A DNA stretch of 64,000 nt from Tragulus kanchil (Eukaryota; Chordata; Mammalia; Artiodactyla; Tragulidae): positions 173,319,501 to 173,383,500 of the forward strand of contig JAIOJX010000004.1 of assembly GCA_022376925.1 (NCBI GenBank). Direction: 5' to 3'. Under the pieces are notes generated by a model. That model was not told the DNA's origin. It made no database searches and worked only from the letters and a program-made list of their open reading frames with translations. This document shows positions 35,260 through 46,372 of this stretch, piece by piece. The position numbers and the translations under genes are program-made. The number at the start of each line of letters is the position of its first letter. Within the stretch, counting starts at the first letter, position 1.

Positions 35260-35420
35260 CTTTTTACATTGTTACTTATTTTTGGCTGCTCTGGGCCTTC
35301 GTTGCTGCAGGTGGACTTTCTCTTCTGCTCTCATTATGGAGGACGGGCTCTAGGCACGCGGGCTCAGCAGTGTGTCACGGGCTTAGGTGCCCTGAGACAG
35401 CTGAGATCTTCCTGGCCTCC
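35260..35420 (-). mobile_element. Decayed CHR-2-type SINE
   Basis: An antisense remnant: TTTTTGGCTGCTCTGGGCCTTCG-type start, GGCTCTAGGCACGCGGGCTC, and the end GAGATCTTCCTGGC. Older than the CHR-like copies with clear target-site duplications. Confidence 0.65.
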
Positions 35421-36014
35421 CTGCCTCCCTCGTGCCTCTTCTGGGCCCTCTCGCGTCTCCGATCTGTATCCCCATCGCTCACTGGCCTGGACGGGCGCTG
35501 CTCTGTGTGCTTGCCGGGGGCACTTTGGCAGCAGGTCCAGGAGCCTGGGTGAGGCTAGTGAACCTCCTGTGTCCCTCTGAGCCCCAGCGGCCGCCCTTCC
35601 CCGCGGTTCCAGGTGCTTCTGATGCTTTCCGGAGGCGTGAGGACAGCAGTCTGTAACAGGACAGTGACAAGCCCTGTCCACGATCCCGAGACCCGCGCGC
35701 GCTTCATTTGTGTAGATGACCTTGTCCACTGCAGGGCTTTCCTCCGTGCTTCCCAGAGGTCACACCCAGAGGTCATACAGATTCCTGCTCCCGAGCCCTC
35801 CCCTCCCCCGGAGCTGGGCTGGGCTCTCTAGTCCCGGCTAAGACTGTGGGTTCCCGTCCCCCGCAAACGCCGGCATGAAGCTGCCCGAAGCCGGCGGGCT
35901 GGGATGGTGGTCCCGGTTCCCGCTCTCTGGGGTGGGGTGGGTCTGGACTCCTGCAGGCGGCCCCCTTTTCCGTTCCTCCCACGACGGCTGGAGCTGCAGC
36001 TCTTGCCGTTTTTG

Positions 36015-36140
36015 TAATATATGACTTTTTCTTTGCAGTATAATTTGCATACATTGAAATTCGCAGCTCTTGATTGTCCTGTTTGATGAGTTTTGACAGT
36101 TTTTCCACCCAAGTAACTTACACCAAGATGGAAACGGGAG
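36015..36140 (-). mobile_element. Old LINE-1 3' remnant
   Basis: Contains AGTATAATTTGCATACATTG, TTTGATGAGTTTTGACAG and CACCAAGATGGA, matching the order in L1M 3' ends. Short and diverged. Confidence 0.6.
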
Positions 36141-37772
36141 CGACAGACTCTCCCGGCCCCTGGGGAAGTCCTCTCACACGCCCGCCCCTCCGTGAGCTCC
36201 GTGGGGGGAAGCATTCCCCGGAGCCCACCTTTCCCTCCAGGCCCTCCCTGCTGCCGGCAGCCCCCAAGCTGGCACCCCTCCCGGGCCCTCCCTGCCCTAG
36301 GCTCGCGTCACCTCCGCGTCAAGCTCAGGACGTCCCCCGAGAGAGCTGCCCGGCCGTCTCTCCGGATGCTGGTGGCCGTGTCACAGGAGTGGGGAGACCG
36401 AGTCAGGCGATGAGGGCGCTGGTCCAGGGTCTCTCGGGAGGGGAGGCGGAAGGGGCGCAGCGGTCCCCCCGCCCAGGGCCACGTGCAGAAGAGGGACCCT
36501 GCCAGCTCCCAGTGCCCAGAGTACCCCCGAGTGTCGCGGGCCCTCTGCTCTGCTCTGGGCAGGCTCCACGCACGTCCTGGGCGCCGGGCAGTGCTGGCCG
36601 GGACCTAACAGGGCCCTGCCGTACCCAGCCTGCGTGGCCGAGACGGCCGTGCCGAGCCCCCAGGGGCCCGGAGCGCCTTCCTGTGTGTCCTCCCTCCTCC
36701 CGGGGCCTGGACTCTGTCCTGCGGGACCGGGGAGGAGGGGCAGGGCCGCCCTCGGTCCCTCCCGCCGGCGTCTCACCGGCCGCTCCCTTCCTTGTCCACG
36801 CTGGGTCCCGAGCTCCCCTCCCGGAAGCACGGACGCCCCCGGGACGCCCCCTCCGCGGGGGGGACCTCCGTCCGCCTGCGCCTCCGCTGGCTGCGCGGCG
36901 TCAGACCCCCGGTCACACGCTGGCCTGGCACCTGCTCGGCGTCCGGCCCGAGACAGGGCGGCTGCCTCGCCGCGCCCGCGTCTGTCCTCGCCGCGCCGGC
37001 CCAGAGGGGCCGCGGGCAGACGCGCTGAGCCGGGCTGGCGCTGGCCGGTCAGGAAGGGAGACGTGTCCCGTCCCGCCTCTTTCTGCGACCCCGTGGACTC
37101 TGGCCCGCCGGGCTGCCCTGTCCAGGGCGTTCTCCAGGCAAGAGCTCCGGAGCGGGTCGCATGTCCCGCTCCCGGGGATCTTCCCACCCGGGCCTCTTAC
37201 GTCTCCTGCCTCGGCAGGCGGGTTCCTTGCCCATCTGTCGGCGAGGTAGTAGGGGTTTAATCCTGTCGGCCACCAGGTCAGGAGAAAAGCTAGGAGCCCA
37301 CCGCCAAGGGCAGGACCTGGCTCCCCCCGCCAGACCTCCTGGGAGCCCCCAGGGTTGCTAGAATGTTCTGTGTCTTGGTCTGAGTGCGGGGTACTTGGGT
37401 GCATCTGGTTGAGATCATCAGGCCATACCTCGGCCTCCTGCCCGCTGTGGCTGCTTCGGTCTCGTGGGGAGGGGGCCCCCTGGAGAGGCGCGCGCCCCTG
37501 GGGACCAGGGCTTGCCCCCCGCCCGCCCCACGGGCTCGCCGCAGGGAACTCTCCTCGCAGAGGCGGGTTTTGTGGTCATCGGGGGTGACGTGTAGATGTG
37601 CGTCCCCTAAATTAGATTCCGGGGCGTCGGAGAGGGCAGGCTGAGGAGACGAGGGCCCGTGGGAGCAGGCGCCAGCAGGTCCCACGGGGAAATTAGATTT
37701 CCTTAAATGACTGTTTATTTTCCAGAGGCCCGGGGTCGGTGGGGGAGGCTGTTAGGGTGCTCCTGTGGGTTG
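36141..37772. other. Very CpG-rich intronic stretch
   Basis: Positions 36700-37060 are among the most CpG-dense in the window and could be a CpG island. No exon is recognised and the long frames on both strands are unsupported. A Bov-tA SINE lies at 37070-37262, which argues against a promoter immediately there. Confidence 0.55.
37070..37262 (-). mobile_element. Decayed Bov-tA SINE, GC-rich
   Basis: An antisense copy: TGCGACCCCGTGGACTCTGG, CCCGCCGGGCTGCCCTGTCC, GGATCTTCCCACCCGGGC, GGCAGGCGGGTTCCTTGCCC. Many positions have drifted to G or C, as in the surrounding intron. Confidence 0.8.
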
Positions 37773-39953
37773 CGTTTCCCCCTCGCTGAGGTTCTGAGAT
37801 TCAGGTTGAAGACGCGTGGCGGGCGGCGGTGGCGTCCGGACCCGAGGGCTGGGGAGCAGCTCTGGGCCTTCTGCTCCCAAGGCTGGGGCAGTGGGCAGTG
37901 GGGACACACGGAGGGGGAGCGGGAGGGTCTGTGGGCCAAGGGTCAGGGGAGGCCACCACCCAGAATGCCGCCTGCTTCTCACCCCAGGCCCGGGAGGCAG
38001 GCCCCTTCTTTGGGAGCGAGCTGGCTCCTGGAGCCCACGGCCCTCTGCACGGGACTGGCTCCGTCGTTCCAGGGGACGGAGGAGGCGAGCTGGCCCCAGG
38101 GTCCCCGCCAGGCTGCAGCCCCAGCCCCTGGGTCTCCCGCGCTGCCACTGCCCACTGATCCCTCCTCAGGGCCGAGGGGCCGGCCTCGAGGCTCCCTGAG
38201 ACTCCCGGTTGGAAGACACAGCCCCTTCACTGGGGCCGGGGGGCGGGGGGCCTCCAGCCGGGGGCCGCCCGCCACGACGGCGCCTCCCCAGGCTCCGGGC
38301 TCGCCCACAGGAGGGCCCAAGGAGGGGATTCCGGGGGCGTCCTGACCAGCGCCCGCCGCCCCCACGTTCAGTTCTCCTTCGGGCTGGCCCTGGTCTCCCA
38401 GCTGAGCCGGCGGAGCGCGGCCGTTCTCGCTGGCCTGCGGGCACCCGCACCCCCCGGACCCGTGTAGCGTCCGAAGCTGCCATCTGTGAGGACGCTGCCC
38501 GCGCGCCCCGTCCCACCCCACCCCACGCCCGTGGCGGCCAGGACGTCGGGGCTGTTCTCCACGCTCACAAGATCGCAGCTCCCCGTGCACAGTCCACGAT
38601 GCCATTCAGAGTGTGTCTTTCCTACTAAATAGCATAAAATTACACCCTTTCAAGTTAATTAAGCCACTTTGCCGCACTGGGGGCCGCTGCGAGGGCACTC
38701 TGAATGTCAGGGCCGGGCAGCCACTCGTGGTTTCTGGGCTCTCTGATGACGGACGGCCTCCTGCAGAGACCTCCGCGTTGGCTAAGTGGCCCGGGCAGCC
38801 GCCTCGCCTGGCCCTCCCGGTCAGGGTCACTGGGACCCATCTGGACGGAACTTCCCCTGGGGGGTTGGGCCGTTTCCCCCTCGCTGAGGTTCTGAGATTC
38901 AGGTTGAAGACGCGTGGCGGGCGGCGGTGGCGTCCGGACCCGAGGGCTGGGGAGCAGCTCTGGGCCTTCTGCTCCCAAGGCTGGGGCAGTGGGCAGTGGG
39001 GACACACGGAGGGGGAGCGGGAGGGTCTGTGGGCCAAGGGTCAGGGGAGGCCACCACCCAGAATGCCGCCTGCTTCTCACCCCAGGCCCGGGAGGCAGGC
39101 CCCTTCTTTGGGAGCGAGCTGGCTCCTGGAGCCCACGGCCCTCTGCACGGGACTGGCTCCGTCGTTCCAGGGGACGGAGGAGGCGAGCTGGCCCCAGGGT
39201 CCCCGCCAGGCTGCAGCCCCAGCCCCTGGGTCTCCCGCGCTGCCACTGCCCACTGATCCCTCCTCAGGGCCGAGGGGCCGGCCTCGAGGCTCCCTGAGAC
39301 TCCCGGTTGGAAGACACAGCCCCTTCACTGGGGCCGGGGGGCGGGGGGCCTCCAGCCGGGGGCCGCCCGCCACGACGGCGCCTCCCCAGGCTCCGGGCTC
39401 GCCCACAGGAGGGCCCAAGGAGGGGATTCCGGGGGCGTCCTGACCAGCGCCCGCCGCCCCCACGTTCAGTTCTCCTTCGGGCTGGCCCTGGTCTCCCAGC
39501 TGAGCCGGCGGAGCGCGGCCGTTCTCGCTGGCCTGCGGGCACCCGCACCCCCCGGACCCGTGTAGCGTCCGAAGCTGCCATCTGTGAGGACGCTGCCCGC
39601 GCGCCCCGTCCCACCCCACCCCACGCCCGTGGCGGCCAGGACGTCGGGGCTGTTCTCCACGCTCACAAGATCGCAGCTCCCCGTGCACAGTCCACGATGC
39701 CATTCAGAGTGTGTCTTTCCTACTAAATAGCATAAAATTACACCCTTTCAAGTTAATTAAGCCACTTTGCCGCACTGGGGGCCGCTGCGAGGGCACTCTG
39801 AATGTCAGGGCCGGGCAGCCACTCGTGGTTTCTGGGCTCTCTGATGACGGACGGCCTCCCCTGCAGAGACCTCCGCGTTGGCTAAGTGGCCCCGGGCAGC
39901 CCGCCTCGCCTGGCCCTCCCGGTCAGGGTCACTGGGACCCATCTGGACGGAAC
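37773..39953. repeat. Tandem duplication 13 (offset 1098-1102 bp)
   Basis: Copy 1 is 37773-38851 and copy 2 38871-39953, with 19 bp between. Four C or G bases are missing near the end of copy 1. The AT-rich island at 38605-38690 recurs at 39703-39788. Confidence 0.95.
38605..38690. promoter_or_regulatory. AT-rich candidate conserved element (recurs at 39703-39788)
   Basis: A short island with CTAAATAGCATAAAATTAC and CAAGTTAATTAAGCCAC within very GC-rich sequence. Identical in both copies of duplication 13. Confidence 0.38.
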
Positions 39954-42039
39954 ACCTGTGCCCGCAGCTCTTCTCCTGGGAGGGCGCGGTCAGCAGGCTT
40001 GCTCCGAGGCGGGGGGTTGCAGCCTCCCCGGGATCCGGGCTTCAGAAAATGGCTTCCCTCGTGGGACCGGAGAAGAGGGCTCTTGTGTTAAAGGTCTGGT
40101 GCTGAGAGACCCCTGGTGGAGCTCCCTTCCTCGGGAGCTGCTGTGCACGGGGACGCCCCGTGCCCCGGGAGGAAGCAGGAGGCCCAGAGCCAGCGGATGT
40201 GGTGCCCGTGGGCAGGAACCTTCGACTCTGGCCAGATCGAACCTGGCCCCTGCAGCACGGGGGCCATGCGGACCCGCTGCCCCTCCAGGGAGGCACCTGG
40301 CTTGTCTCAAGAGGTGGAAGCCCACCCCCGCCCGCTGCCCGCCCCAGAGGGCTCCCCCAGCCACAGGGGGCACCTCGGGCCTGCCTGACCTGGCAGTCCC
40401 GCTCTGCCGGCCACACCAAGCAAGAGCCCGAGGTGGCTCCCCGTGGCCTCAGGGCACGGCCAGGCTCAGGTGGGAATCCGAGGCCCCTGCCCGCACGGGG
40501 ACACGTGTCGTGTGGTCATTCGCTCTAGTGGCTGGGAGGTTTGTCATCCTGAGAGCATTCCTGTCCCCCTGTCCCCGACAGACAGACAGTCAGCCGCACC
40601 CAGTCTTAACCACCAAAGGTGCGGCACTGAGCTTGCCCCGTCTGGTCCCTGCGCAGGTGGGCACGGGGCCCTGGGCGTGCCCTGTGGGCAACGGGCTGTC
40701 TTCGCTCCATCAGGAGACCCGCTGCCCTCCGACCAGCCTGGCCCCTGGCGTCCTTCTCTCCCCTCCCTGTCGCCCTGCCTCTGTGAACCGGGGACCCGTC
40801 GCAGGCCTCACACCAGCGGCTCAGGGCCGAGTGCCTCCCGCCCAGCCCTCTGCTCCCCGGAACAGGGAAGGCGGTTCTGACCCCCCTGCTCTGGGGGTGA
40901 GGACCGGGTGCTCGTGGGACCCCGGCCAGCAGAGGAGTGAGATTCGCGTGCAGGTCAGGTGCCCCCCTCCAGTGCCCGGAGCCCCGGGCACGTGCTGGGT
41001 GCTGCAGGCACGGGCGTGGGCTGGGAGGAGACCTGGGGCAGCAAAGGCAGGCGTGCCTTTCCCTGGCTTTCACAGGAGCCCCGAAGGCCCTGGCGGTCCT
41101 GGGTGACGGGCTCGGGGCCAGGAGAGGCGGGCAGCGGGCGTGGGGGCGCAGAGCTGGGCTGGCAGAGCTCGCGAGTCGTTCCTGGCGGTGACGAAGGCCG
41201 CGGCTGGACCTTGTCTGTGAATAATAAACCGGTTTGCTACGACTGTAGCGAGGTGCTCGTGTTGTATTAATGTCTATTGGCACTCACCGGCGTCAGAGCT
41301 CCGCTGCGGTCTCTGCCCCTCCAGGCAAGGTCTCGTGGTGATTCCATGAAGATGCGCGGGACGCTGCGAGGGGAGCAGCCGCGTGGCTCCCGGCCAGCAG
41401 GGGCAGGCGGCAGGCCCGCTTCTCCGGGGCCCTGCGCTTCTCAGGGGCCTGGCGCCGCGGCTCTCCCTCCTGCCCCTCCAGGCGCGGCTGCGGGAGCTCT
41501 GCATGGTGCAGAGAGCCGGCCCGCTCTGGTTAGCTCAGCTAACCGGCAGTCCCGGCCGGGAGGAGGGGCTGGAGAAGCGGACCCTCCCTTCCCCGAAGTT
41601 CCTGTGAGTGTCCTGTGAGCGTCCAGGGCCGCGGCTGCCCTGCCCTGCCCCCAGGCCCCCTCAGGACGCCAGCCTCCCAGGCGAGGTGAACCGAGGTCAC
41701 GGGGAAGGTGCCGGGTGCAGGGCCCTTCCTCCAGGGGGAGCTCCTGCTGGGGGTCCGCCGCCGGCCAGAGCCCAGCCCTCAGCTCCAGACCCCCCACGGG
41801 AACCCAGCGGGGGCTGTGCTTCCGGAAGCAGAGGCAGGGGGTGGCTGAGGGCGGCTGCTTTCCCTGCCCCCGAGCGAGGGCTCCGGGCGCTGGAGACCAG
41901 GGGCTCTGGGCTGTGGTGGCCTGCCCTGTCCATTTCCTCCCTGGTGTGGCCGGGCCAGTTTCCGGGGCTCTCTCACAGCGCCCACGCTGGTGCCGCCCCG
42001 CATCGAGGGGCCCCGGGACCCACCTGGGTGTTCGTCTCT
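39954..42039. other. GC-rich intronic stretch, nothing recognised
   Basis: Not duplicated, and no repeat family that I can name. A small AT-rich patch at 41215-41285 (GAATAATAAACCGG, GTTGTATTAATGTC) stands out but is too short to call. Confidence 0.55.
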
Positions 42040-42214
42040 CCCGTTGTGTCCTGCTCTTTGTGACTTGGTGGCTCCTCTGTCCAGGGACTCTCCAGGCAGG
42101 AGCACTGGAGTGGGTGGCCATTCCTTCTCCAGGGGGTCTTCCCAGCCCAGGGATCCAGCCCGGGTCTCCCGCATCTCAGGTGGAGTCTTTACCACCTGAG
42201 CTACCAGGGGAGCC
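42040..42214 (-). mobile_element. Bov-tA SINE
   Basis: Antisense: GTGTCCTGCTCTTTGTGACT, GGAGTGGGTGGCCATTCCTT, CCCAGGGATCCAGCCCGGGT, and the end CACCTGAGCTACCAGGGGAG. Single copy in the window. Confidence 0.88.
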
Positions 42215-42534
42215 TGGGCCCCCCTGGAACTCTGCAGCTATCACTCCCAAGCCCTCAGAAGCCCAGTGAGAGGAGCATGCTAGCTCCCATTTCCCTGATG
42301 AGGAAACTGAGTCCCAGGTCCCCCAGGCAGCACGGGGTGTGGGGACAGGCGTGCAGGCTGCTCCCGCTCCGCAGGAGGCCTTCAGCAGGGGCCTGGCCTG
42401 GCCAGAGACTGACGTCGGGGCCAGTCCCGCCTGTCCCCACCCGAGCACGTTAGACACCTGTCTCCCGGGCGCCTCCCATCGGCCTCGGCCGGGACAGGGC
42501 TTGTCTGAGGTTTCCCAGGCGGCCGGGGGATGCC

Positions 42535-42800
42535 ACCGATGCGGGAGAAACGTGAAGTTATCTCTGACTTTTATGGCCCCTGTTTCTCTATTAAAATGCT
42601 TGAAGCTGTAACTGTCGTCATAAGGAGCTCGTTTATCTTGACCAAAGTGCGGCCGTAAACTCCCCGGTGCTTGTGAAACGGCCTCTGAGGTGACAGTTTC
42701 TGCTGCTGTCGATAAATTCTGACGCGAGGCGGAAAGGTCAGCCCCTGCCACGTAAAACGCCTCTCCAGCTTGTTAATTAAAGGTTTATTAGGACACGGAG
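42535..42800. promoter_or_regulatory. AT-rich candidate conserved element
   Basis: Contains GTGAAGTTATCTCTGAC, CTATTAAAATGC, GTTTATCTTGACC (GATA-like on the opposite strand), CGATAAATTC and GTTAATTAAAGGTTTATTAGG. Single copy, 1.2 kb before the PHF21B exon at 43959. Confidence 0.42.
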
Positions 42801-43149
42801 GACCCCGCGCTCTGGCTGAGCCTCGGAGGGAAGAGAAGCAGATAGACGGCGAGGGGAGGACGGGCCAGGTGGAGGGCCTCGGTGTCCCGGAGCAAACCCG
42901 CGGTGGAGGCCCCCAGCTCCGCGGGCTGCTTGTGGAGCAGCCTCCCCAGAGGCGAGCGCTGCAGGCTCTGCCTTAGGGAGGCGACAGCGGCCTTCCTGCC
43001 GCCGGCACAGGGGGCCCCCTGCAGAGCGCTCCTTACGGAGCCACCGGCACCCCAGCCCCCGAGCCCCAGACAGTGGCGTAGGTGCCGCTGGCTGGGGAGA
43101 GGCAGTGTTTTCAGTTCATAAAGTCAGCAAGTGAATGATCTCTGTTCTG

Positions 43150-43290
43150 TGAGCATCCCTGGGTCGGGGAGATCCCCGGGAGACAGGCACGGCGACCCCC
43201 TCCCGTAGTCTGGCCTGGAGAACCCCCAGGACAGAGGAGCCGGGCGGGCTGCCGTCCACGGGCCGCAGAGACACTCGGGCCCGACCGGTG
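43150..43290 (+). mobile_element. Bov-tA SINE fragment
   Basis: A forward fragment missing the head: CCCTGGGTCGGGGAGATCCC, GGACAGAGGAGCCGGGCGGG, CTGCCGTCCACGGGCCGCAG. Confidence 0.75.
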
Positions 43291-43529
43291 CCTGAGCCCC
43301 GTCGGGAGGGCTCCACGTTCACGACCCGACCGCTCGCGAAGGCTCCGTCTCTGCAAGCATCACGCCGAGGACCAGCGCTTCAGCATACAGGTGCGCCAGC
43401 GTTCGCTCCAGAGCCCTCGCCGTGTGTCCAGCTGTCCCGCATGGTGGCGCCGGTTGCGTCCCCAGAGCGGGGAGGGCGGCCCATCCTCGCCAGCCCGGGG
43501 CTCGGCCAGCGCCTTTCCGCGCAGCCTCT

Positions 43530-43850
43530 GAGCGGGCGTCCACGCTGTCTTGCGATCGTTTAATCTGCATTTCTCTAATAACTCACGGTGTTCAGCATCT
43601 TTCCGTTAGCTTATTTGCTATCAGCATATCTTCTTTAGCGATCTGTTCGAATCAGGTTTTGAGTTGTTTGTTTTCTGCTGACTGGGTTTCATCCGTTCTT
43701 TGATATATTCCAGCTACAAGTCTTTTTATCAGATACGTGATTTGCGCTTTTATTCCCCCTTGTCCGTGGATCGTCTTTTTCACTCGCTTAGTAACTGTCT
43801 TCTCAACTTCAGTTTCCTTACGTTCAGCGTATTCGTTTCTTCTTTATGGA
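43530..43850 (-). mobile_element. Old LINE-1 ORF2-end remnant
   Basis: On the + strand: TTTAATCTGCATTTCTCTAA, AGCATCTTTCCGTTAGC, ATATTCCAGCTACAAGTC and TTTTTATCAGATACGTGATT, in the order of antisense L1 ORF2-3' end. It ends about 100 bp before the PHF21B exon at 43959. No intact frame. Confidence 0.6.
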
Positions 43851-43958
43851 TTGTATCTGGGGGCTGCACCGAGACGCTGTGGCTGACCCCAGGCCTGCAG
43901 GGTCTCCCCTGGGGCGCCTCCCGCCCCGGCCCGCCTCAGCACCCCTCCTGTCTTGCAG

Positions 43959-44051
43959 GCTCTGGGAGCCGTCCCTGCCGTGCCTGTCCCGGGCCCTCAG
44001 GTCAGCTCCCTGCAGAGGCTGGCCGGGCAAGGAGCGCCAGTGCTACCTCAG
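43959..44051 (+). CDS. PHF21B: PHF21B coding exon, 31 codons (first exon in window)
   Basis: PHF21B is a nuclear PHD-finger protein, the paralogue of PHF21A/BHC80, which belongs to the LSD1-CoREST histone demethylase complex. The exon follows a TCTTGCAG acceptor and ends at CAG|GTAAG, phase 0 at both ends. Its 31 residues start [14 protein letters not shown] and end APVLPQ. From memory they align without gaps to the human PHF21B segment that follows the short N-terminal coiled-coil region. The preceding exons, which carry the start methionine, were not found in the 43.9 kb upstream. The exon lies about 100 bp before the start of a duplicated intronic block and is itself single copy. An old LINE-1 fragment lies about 100 bp upstream. 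Confidence 0.93.
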
Positions 44052-44146
44052 GTAAGCCGCCTGCGGGCCCCGGGCGTGCGGGCCCTCAGCCCTGAGGCTT
44101 TAGCTGGGCACCGAGCTAGGCGTGACCTCACGGGCGTCCCTTTCCT

Positions 44147-46364
44147 CTCCTGCCCCCGCTGCCCACTCTCCAGAGGAGATGTTTGCACAGTGAAGAATGC
44201 AGGAGTCCATCTCGAGGGCCATGACCGGGAACACTCTTTTTTTAATGGAATAAGTAGGCTTGACTAGAATAGAGCAGAAAATATCAAGGCGTTTCCTAAG
44301 CATTGTTTTGTGAGCAGTTTGTGCCTTGACTGGATCACGAGGGAATGAAGATTTTTGCGTGGGGGCCACGGTCAAGAAACTCTGGACAGAAAAGGGGATC
44401 CTGCAGGGGCGCTGTGTGACGGTCTGGGGGGTGGGATGGGGGTCGATATACATAGGACTAACCTGGGATCATACATATCTGTAAACAACAAAACTCTGTA
44501 AAAGTAAAAAGTCAAATAAAAATCAACAACATCAAAAAGAAACTCTGGACAAGCAGGTACACTTTGGGAGACGCCGGGCCAGGCGCCCTGGGGTCCAGTC
44601 TGGACCCTTGAGACTGGGCTCCGCACTTTGGACGAGGTGCCAGGCCTCTAAGCTTCTCGGGTGGAGTCTCCTCGTCTCCAGAGCGGGCGGCGCCCTGGCG
44701 GTGCCCCCTGCCCTCGAGGGCAGAGCTGAGACGCAGACGCCTTTGTGGTGGGGGTGGGTCCAGAGCAAGAGCCGCTGGGGGCCGCCTGGTGCTCGGCTTT
44801 GTGGGCACCTGCTGCCGAGCCACGAGGGGCGCCCAGCCGCCCAGGTGACGCCAGCTCCGGCCTGTCCTGGGGCTGCGGACGGCACAGCTGCCCCCGGCGG
44901 GAGGCCCGCAGCTGCCACTTGGCCCCGGCAGGCCCGCGAAGGCCCACTTGTGCTGAACTTGCCAGGAGTCTGTCCGTAGTGGCTCAGATTCCAGGAGGGG
45001 ACAGGCAAGAAGCCAGATGCTTTGAACCCAGAGCGACGGGCCGGAGCCGGAAGGGTGCCCGGGGGAGGCACAGAGCCTGCCTGGGGGTCAGGGAGGGCTT
45101 CCTGGAGGAGGTGGAACCACCATTCCCCGCCTCTGACACGGGCGTCTTGGAGCTGGGTCGTGTCCTTGCTCTGGACTCGCCCCAGTCCTGGCTCTGGTCC
45201 GGGCTGCTCGCTGGCCAGGCCTGTCAGCATCCCGCCCGTCTGACCGCACCCTGTCCCTCCTGCCCCCGCTGCCCACTCTCCAGAGGAGATGTTTGCACAG
45301 TGAAGAATGCAGGAGTCCATCTCGAGGGCCATGACCGGGAACACTCTTTTTTTAATGGAATAAGTAGGCTTGACTAGAATAGAGCAGAAAATATCAAGGC
45401 GTTTCCTAAGCATTGTTTTGTGAGCAGTTTGTGCCTTGACTGGATCACGAGGGGATGAAGATTTTGCGTGGGGCCACGGTCAAGAAACTCTGGACAGAAA
45501 AGGGATCCTGCAGGGGCGCTGTGTGACGGTCTGGGGGTGGGATGGGGTCGATATACATAGGACAACCTGGGATCATACATATCTGTAAACAACAAAACTC
45601 TGTAAAAGTAAAAAGTCAAATAAAAATCAACAACATCAAAAAGAAACTCTGGACAAGCAGGTACACTTTGGGAGACGCCGGGCCAGGCGCCCTGGGGTCC
45701 AGTCTGGACCCTTGAGACTGGGCTCCGCACTTTGGACGAGGTGCCAGGCCTCTAAGCTTCTCGGGTGGAGTCTCCTCGTCTCCAGAGCGGGCGGCGCCCT
45801 GGCGGTGCCCCCTGCCCTCGAGGGCAGAGCTGAGACGCAGACGCCTTTGTGGTGGGGGTGGGTCCAGAGCAAGAGCCGCTGGGGGCCGCCTGGTGCTCGG
45901 CTTTGTGGGCACCTGCTGCCGAGCCACGAGGGGCGCCCAGCCGCCCAGGTGACGCCAGCTCCGGCCTGTCCTGGGGCTGCGGACGGCACAGCTGCCCCCG
46001 GCGGGAGGCCCGCAGCTGCCACTTGGCCCCGGCAGGCCCGCGAAGGCCCACTTGTGCTGAACTTGCCAGGAGTCTGTCCGTAGTGGCTCAGATTCCAGGA
46101 GGGGACAGGCAAGAAGCCAGATGCTTTGAACCCAGAGCGACGGGCCGGAGCCGGAAGGGTGCCCGGGGGAGGCACAGAGCCTGCCTGGGGGTCAGGGAGG
46201 GCTTCCTGGAGGAGGTGGAACCACCATTCCCCGCCTCTGACACGGGCGTCTTGGAGCTGGGTCGTGTCCTTGCTCTGGACTCGCCCCAGTCCTGGCTCTG
46301 GTCCGGGCTGCTCGCTGGCCAGGCCTGTCAGCATCCCGCCCGTCTGACCGCACCCTGTCCCTCC
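44147..46364. repeat. Tandem duplication 14 (offset 1104-1110 bp), intronic
   Basis: Copy 1 is 44147-45256 and copy 2 45257-46364, abutting. Six bases are missing from the first 310 bp of copy 2, mainly in homopolymers, and a single A/G change is seen. It lies between two PHF21B exons and duplicates neither. Confidence 0.95.
44389..44536 (+). mobile_element. Truncated retroelement tail with TSD (recurs at 45497-45640)
   Basis: A 148-bp insert flanked by a perfect 15-bp repeat AAGAAACTCTGGACA (44374-44388 and 44537-44551). Its 3' half is A-rich (AAAAGTAAAAAGTCAAATAA). This is the pattern of a 5'-truncated LINE-mobilised insertion. I cannot name the family. Confidence 0.6.
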
Positions 46365-46372
46365 CTCCCCAG

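Larger units (their letters stand above)
34340..36014. other. Intronic stretch with old SINE remnants
   Basis: Holds the MIR at 34625 and the decayed CHR-2 at 35260; otherwise GC-rich with nothing recognised. Not duplicated. Confidence 0.6.
1..43958 (+). other. PHF21B: Long upstream PHF21B intron (part)
   Basis: No exon-like segment matching PHF21B or another recognised gene was found on either strand here. Because the exon at 43959 starts in phase 0 inside the protein, and no N-terminal exon encoding the MELQ-type start was seen, this is read as intron interior. It holds thirteen of the eighteen 1.1-kb tandem duplications, most of the SINEs, an old LINE-1 segment and several AT-rich candidate regulatory islands, listed separately. 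It is very GC- and CpG-rich, so long open frames occur on both strands by chance. Confidence 0.8.
44052..46372 (+). other. PHF21B: PHF21B intron, mostly one duplicated block
   Basis: Nearly the whole intron is two copies of one 1.1-kb block (44147-45256 and 45257-46364). If one copy is an artefact, the true intron is about 1.2 kb. Each copy contains a 5'-truncated retroelement tail with a target-site duplication. The rest is unremarkable GC-rich sequence. Confidence 0.85.

Noticed and set aside
36700..37060. CpG-island promoter of another gene
   Set aside because: CpG density is high across much of the window and I see no exon, donor site or known first exon attached. Left only as a possibility in the feature note.
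36074..37249. 391-codon open frame on the + strand
   Set aside because: Pro/Arg/Gly-rich composition typical of CpG-rich DNA, starts in an L1 remnant and ends in a Bov-tA SINE. No domain or splice context.
39886..41106. 406-codon open frame on the + strand
   Set aside because: Low-complexity composition, overlapping frames on both strands, no family resemblance. It starts inside copy 2 of duplication 13.
1..43958. N-terminal PHF21B exons
   Set aside because: I looked for segments encoding the MELQ start and the KKQLHE-type second exon and found none on the + strand, so they are placed upstream of the window.
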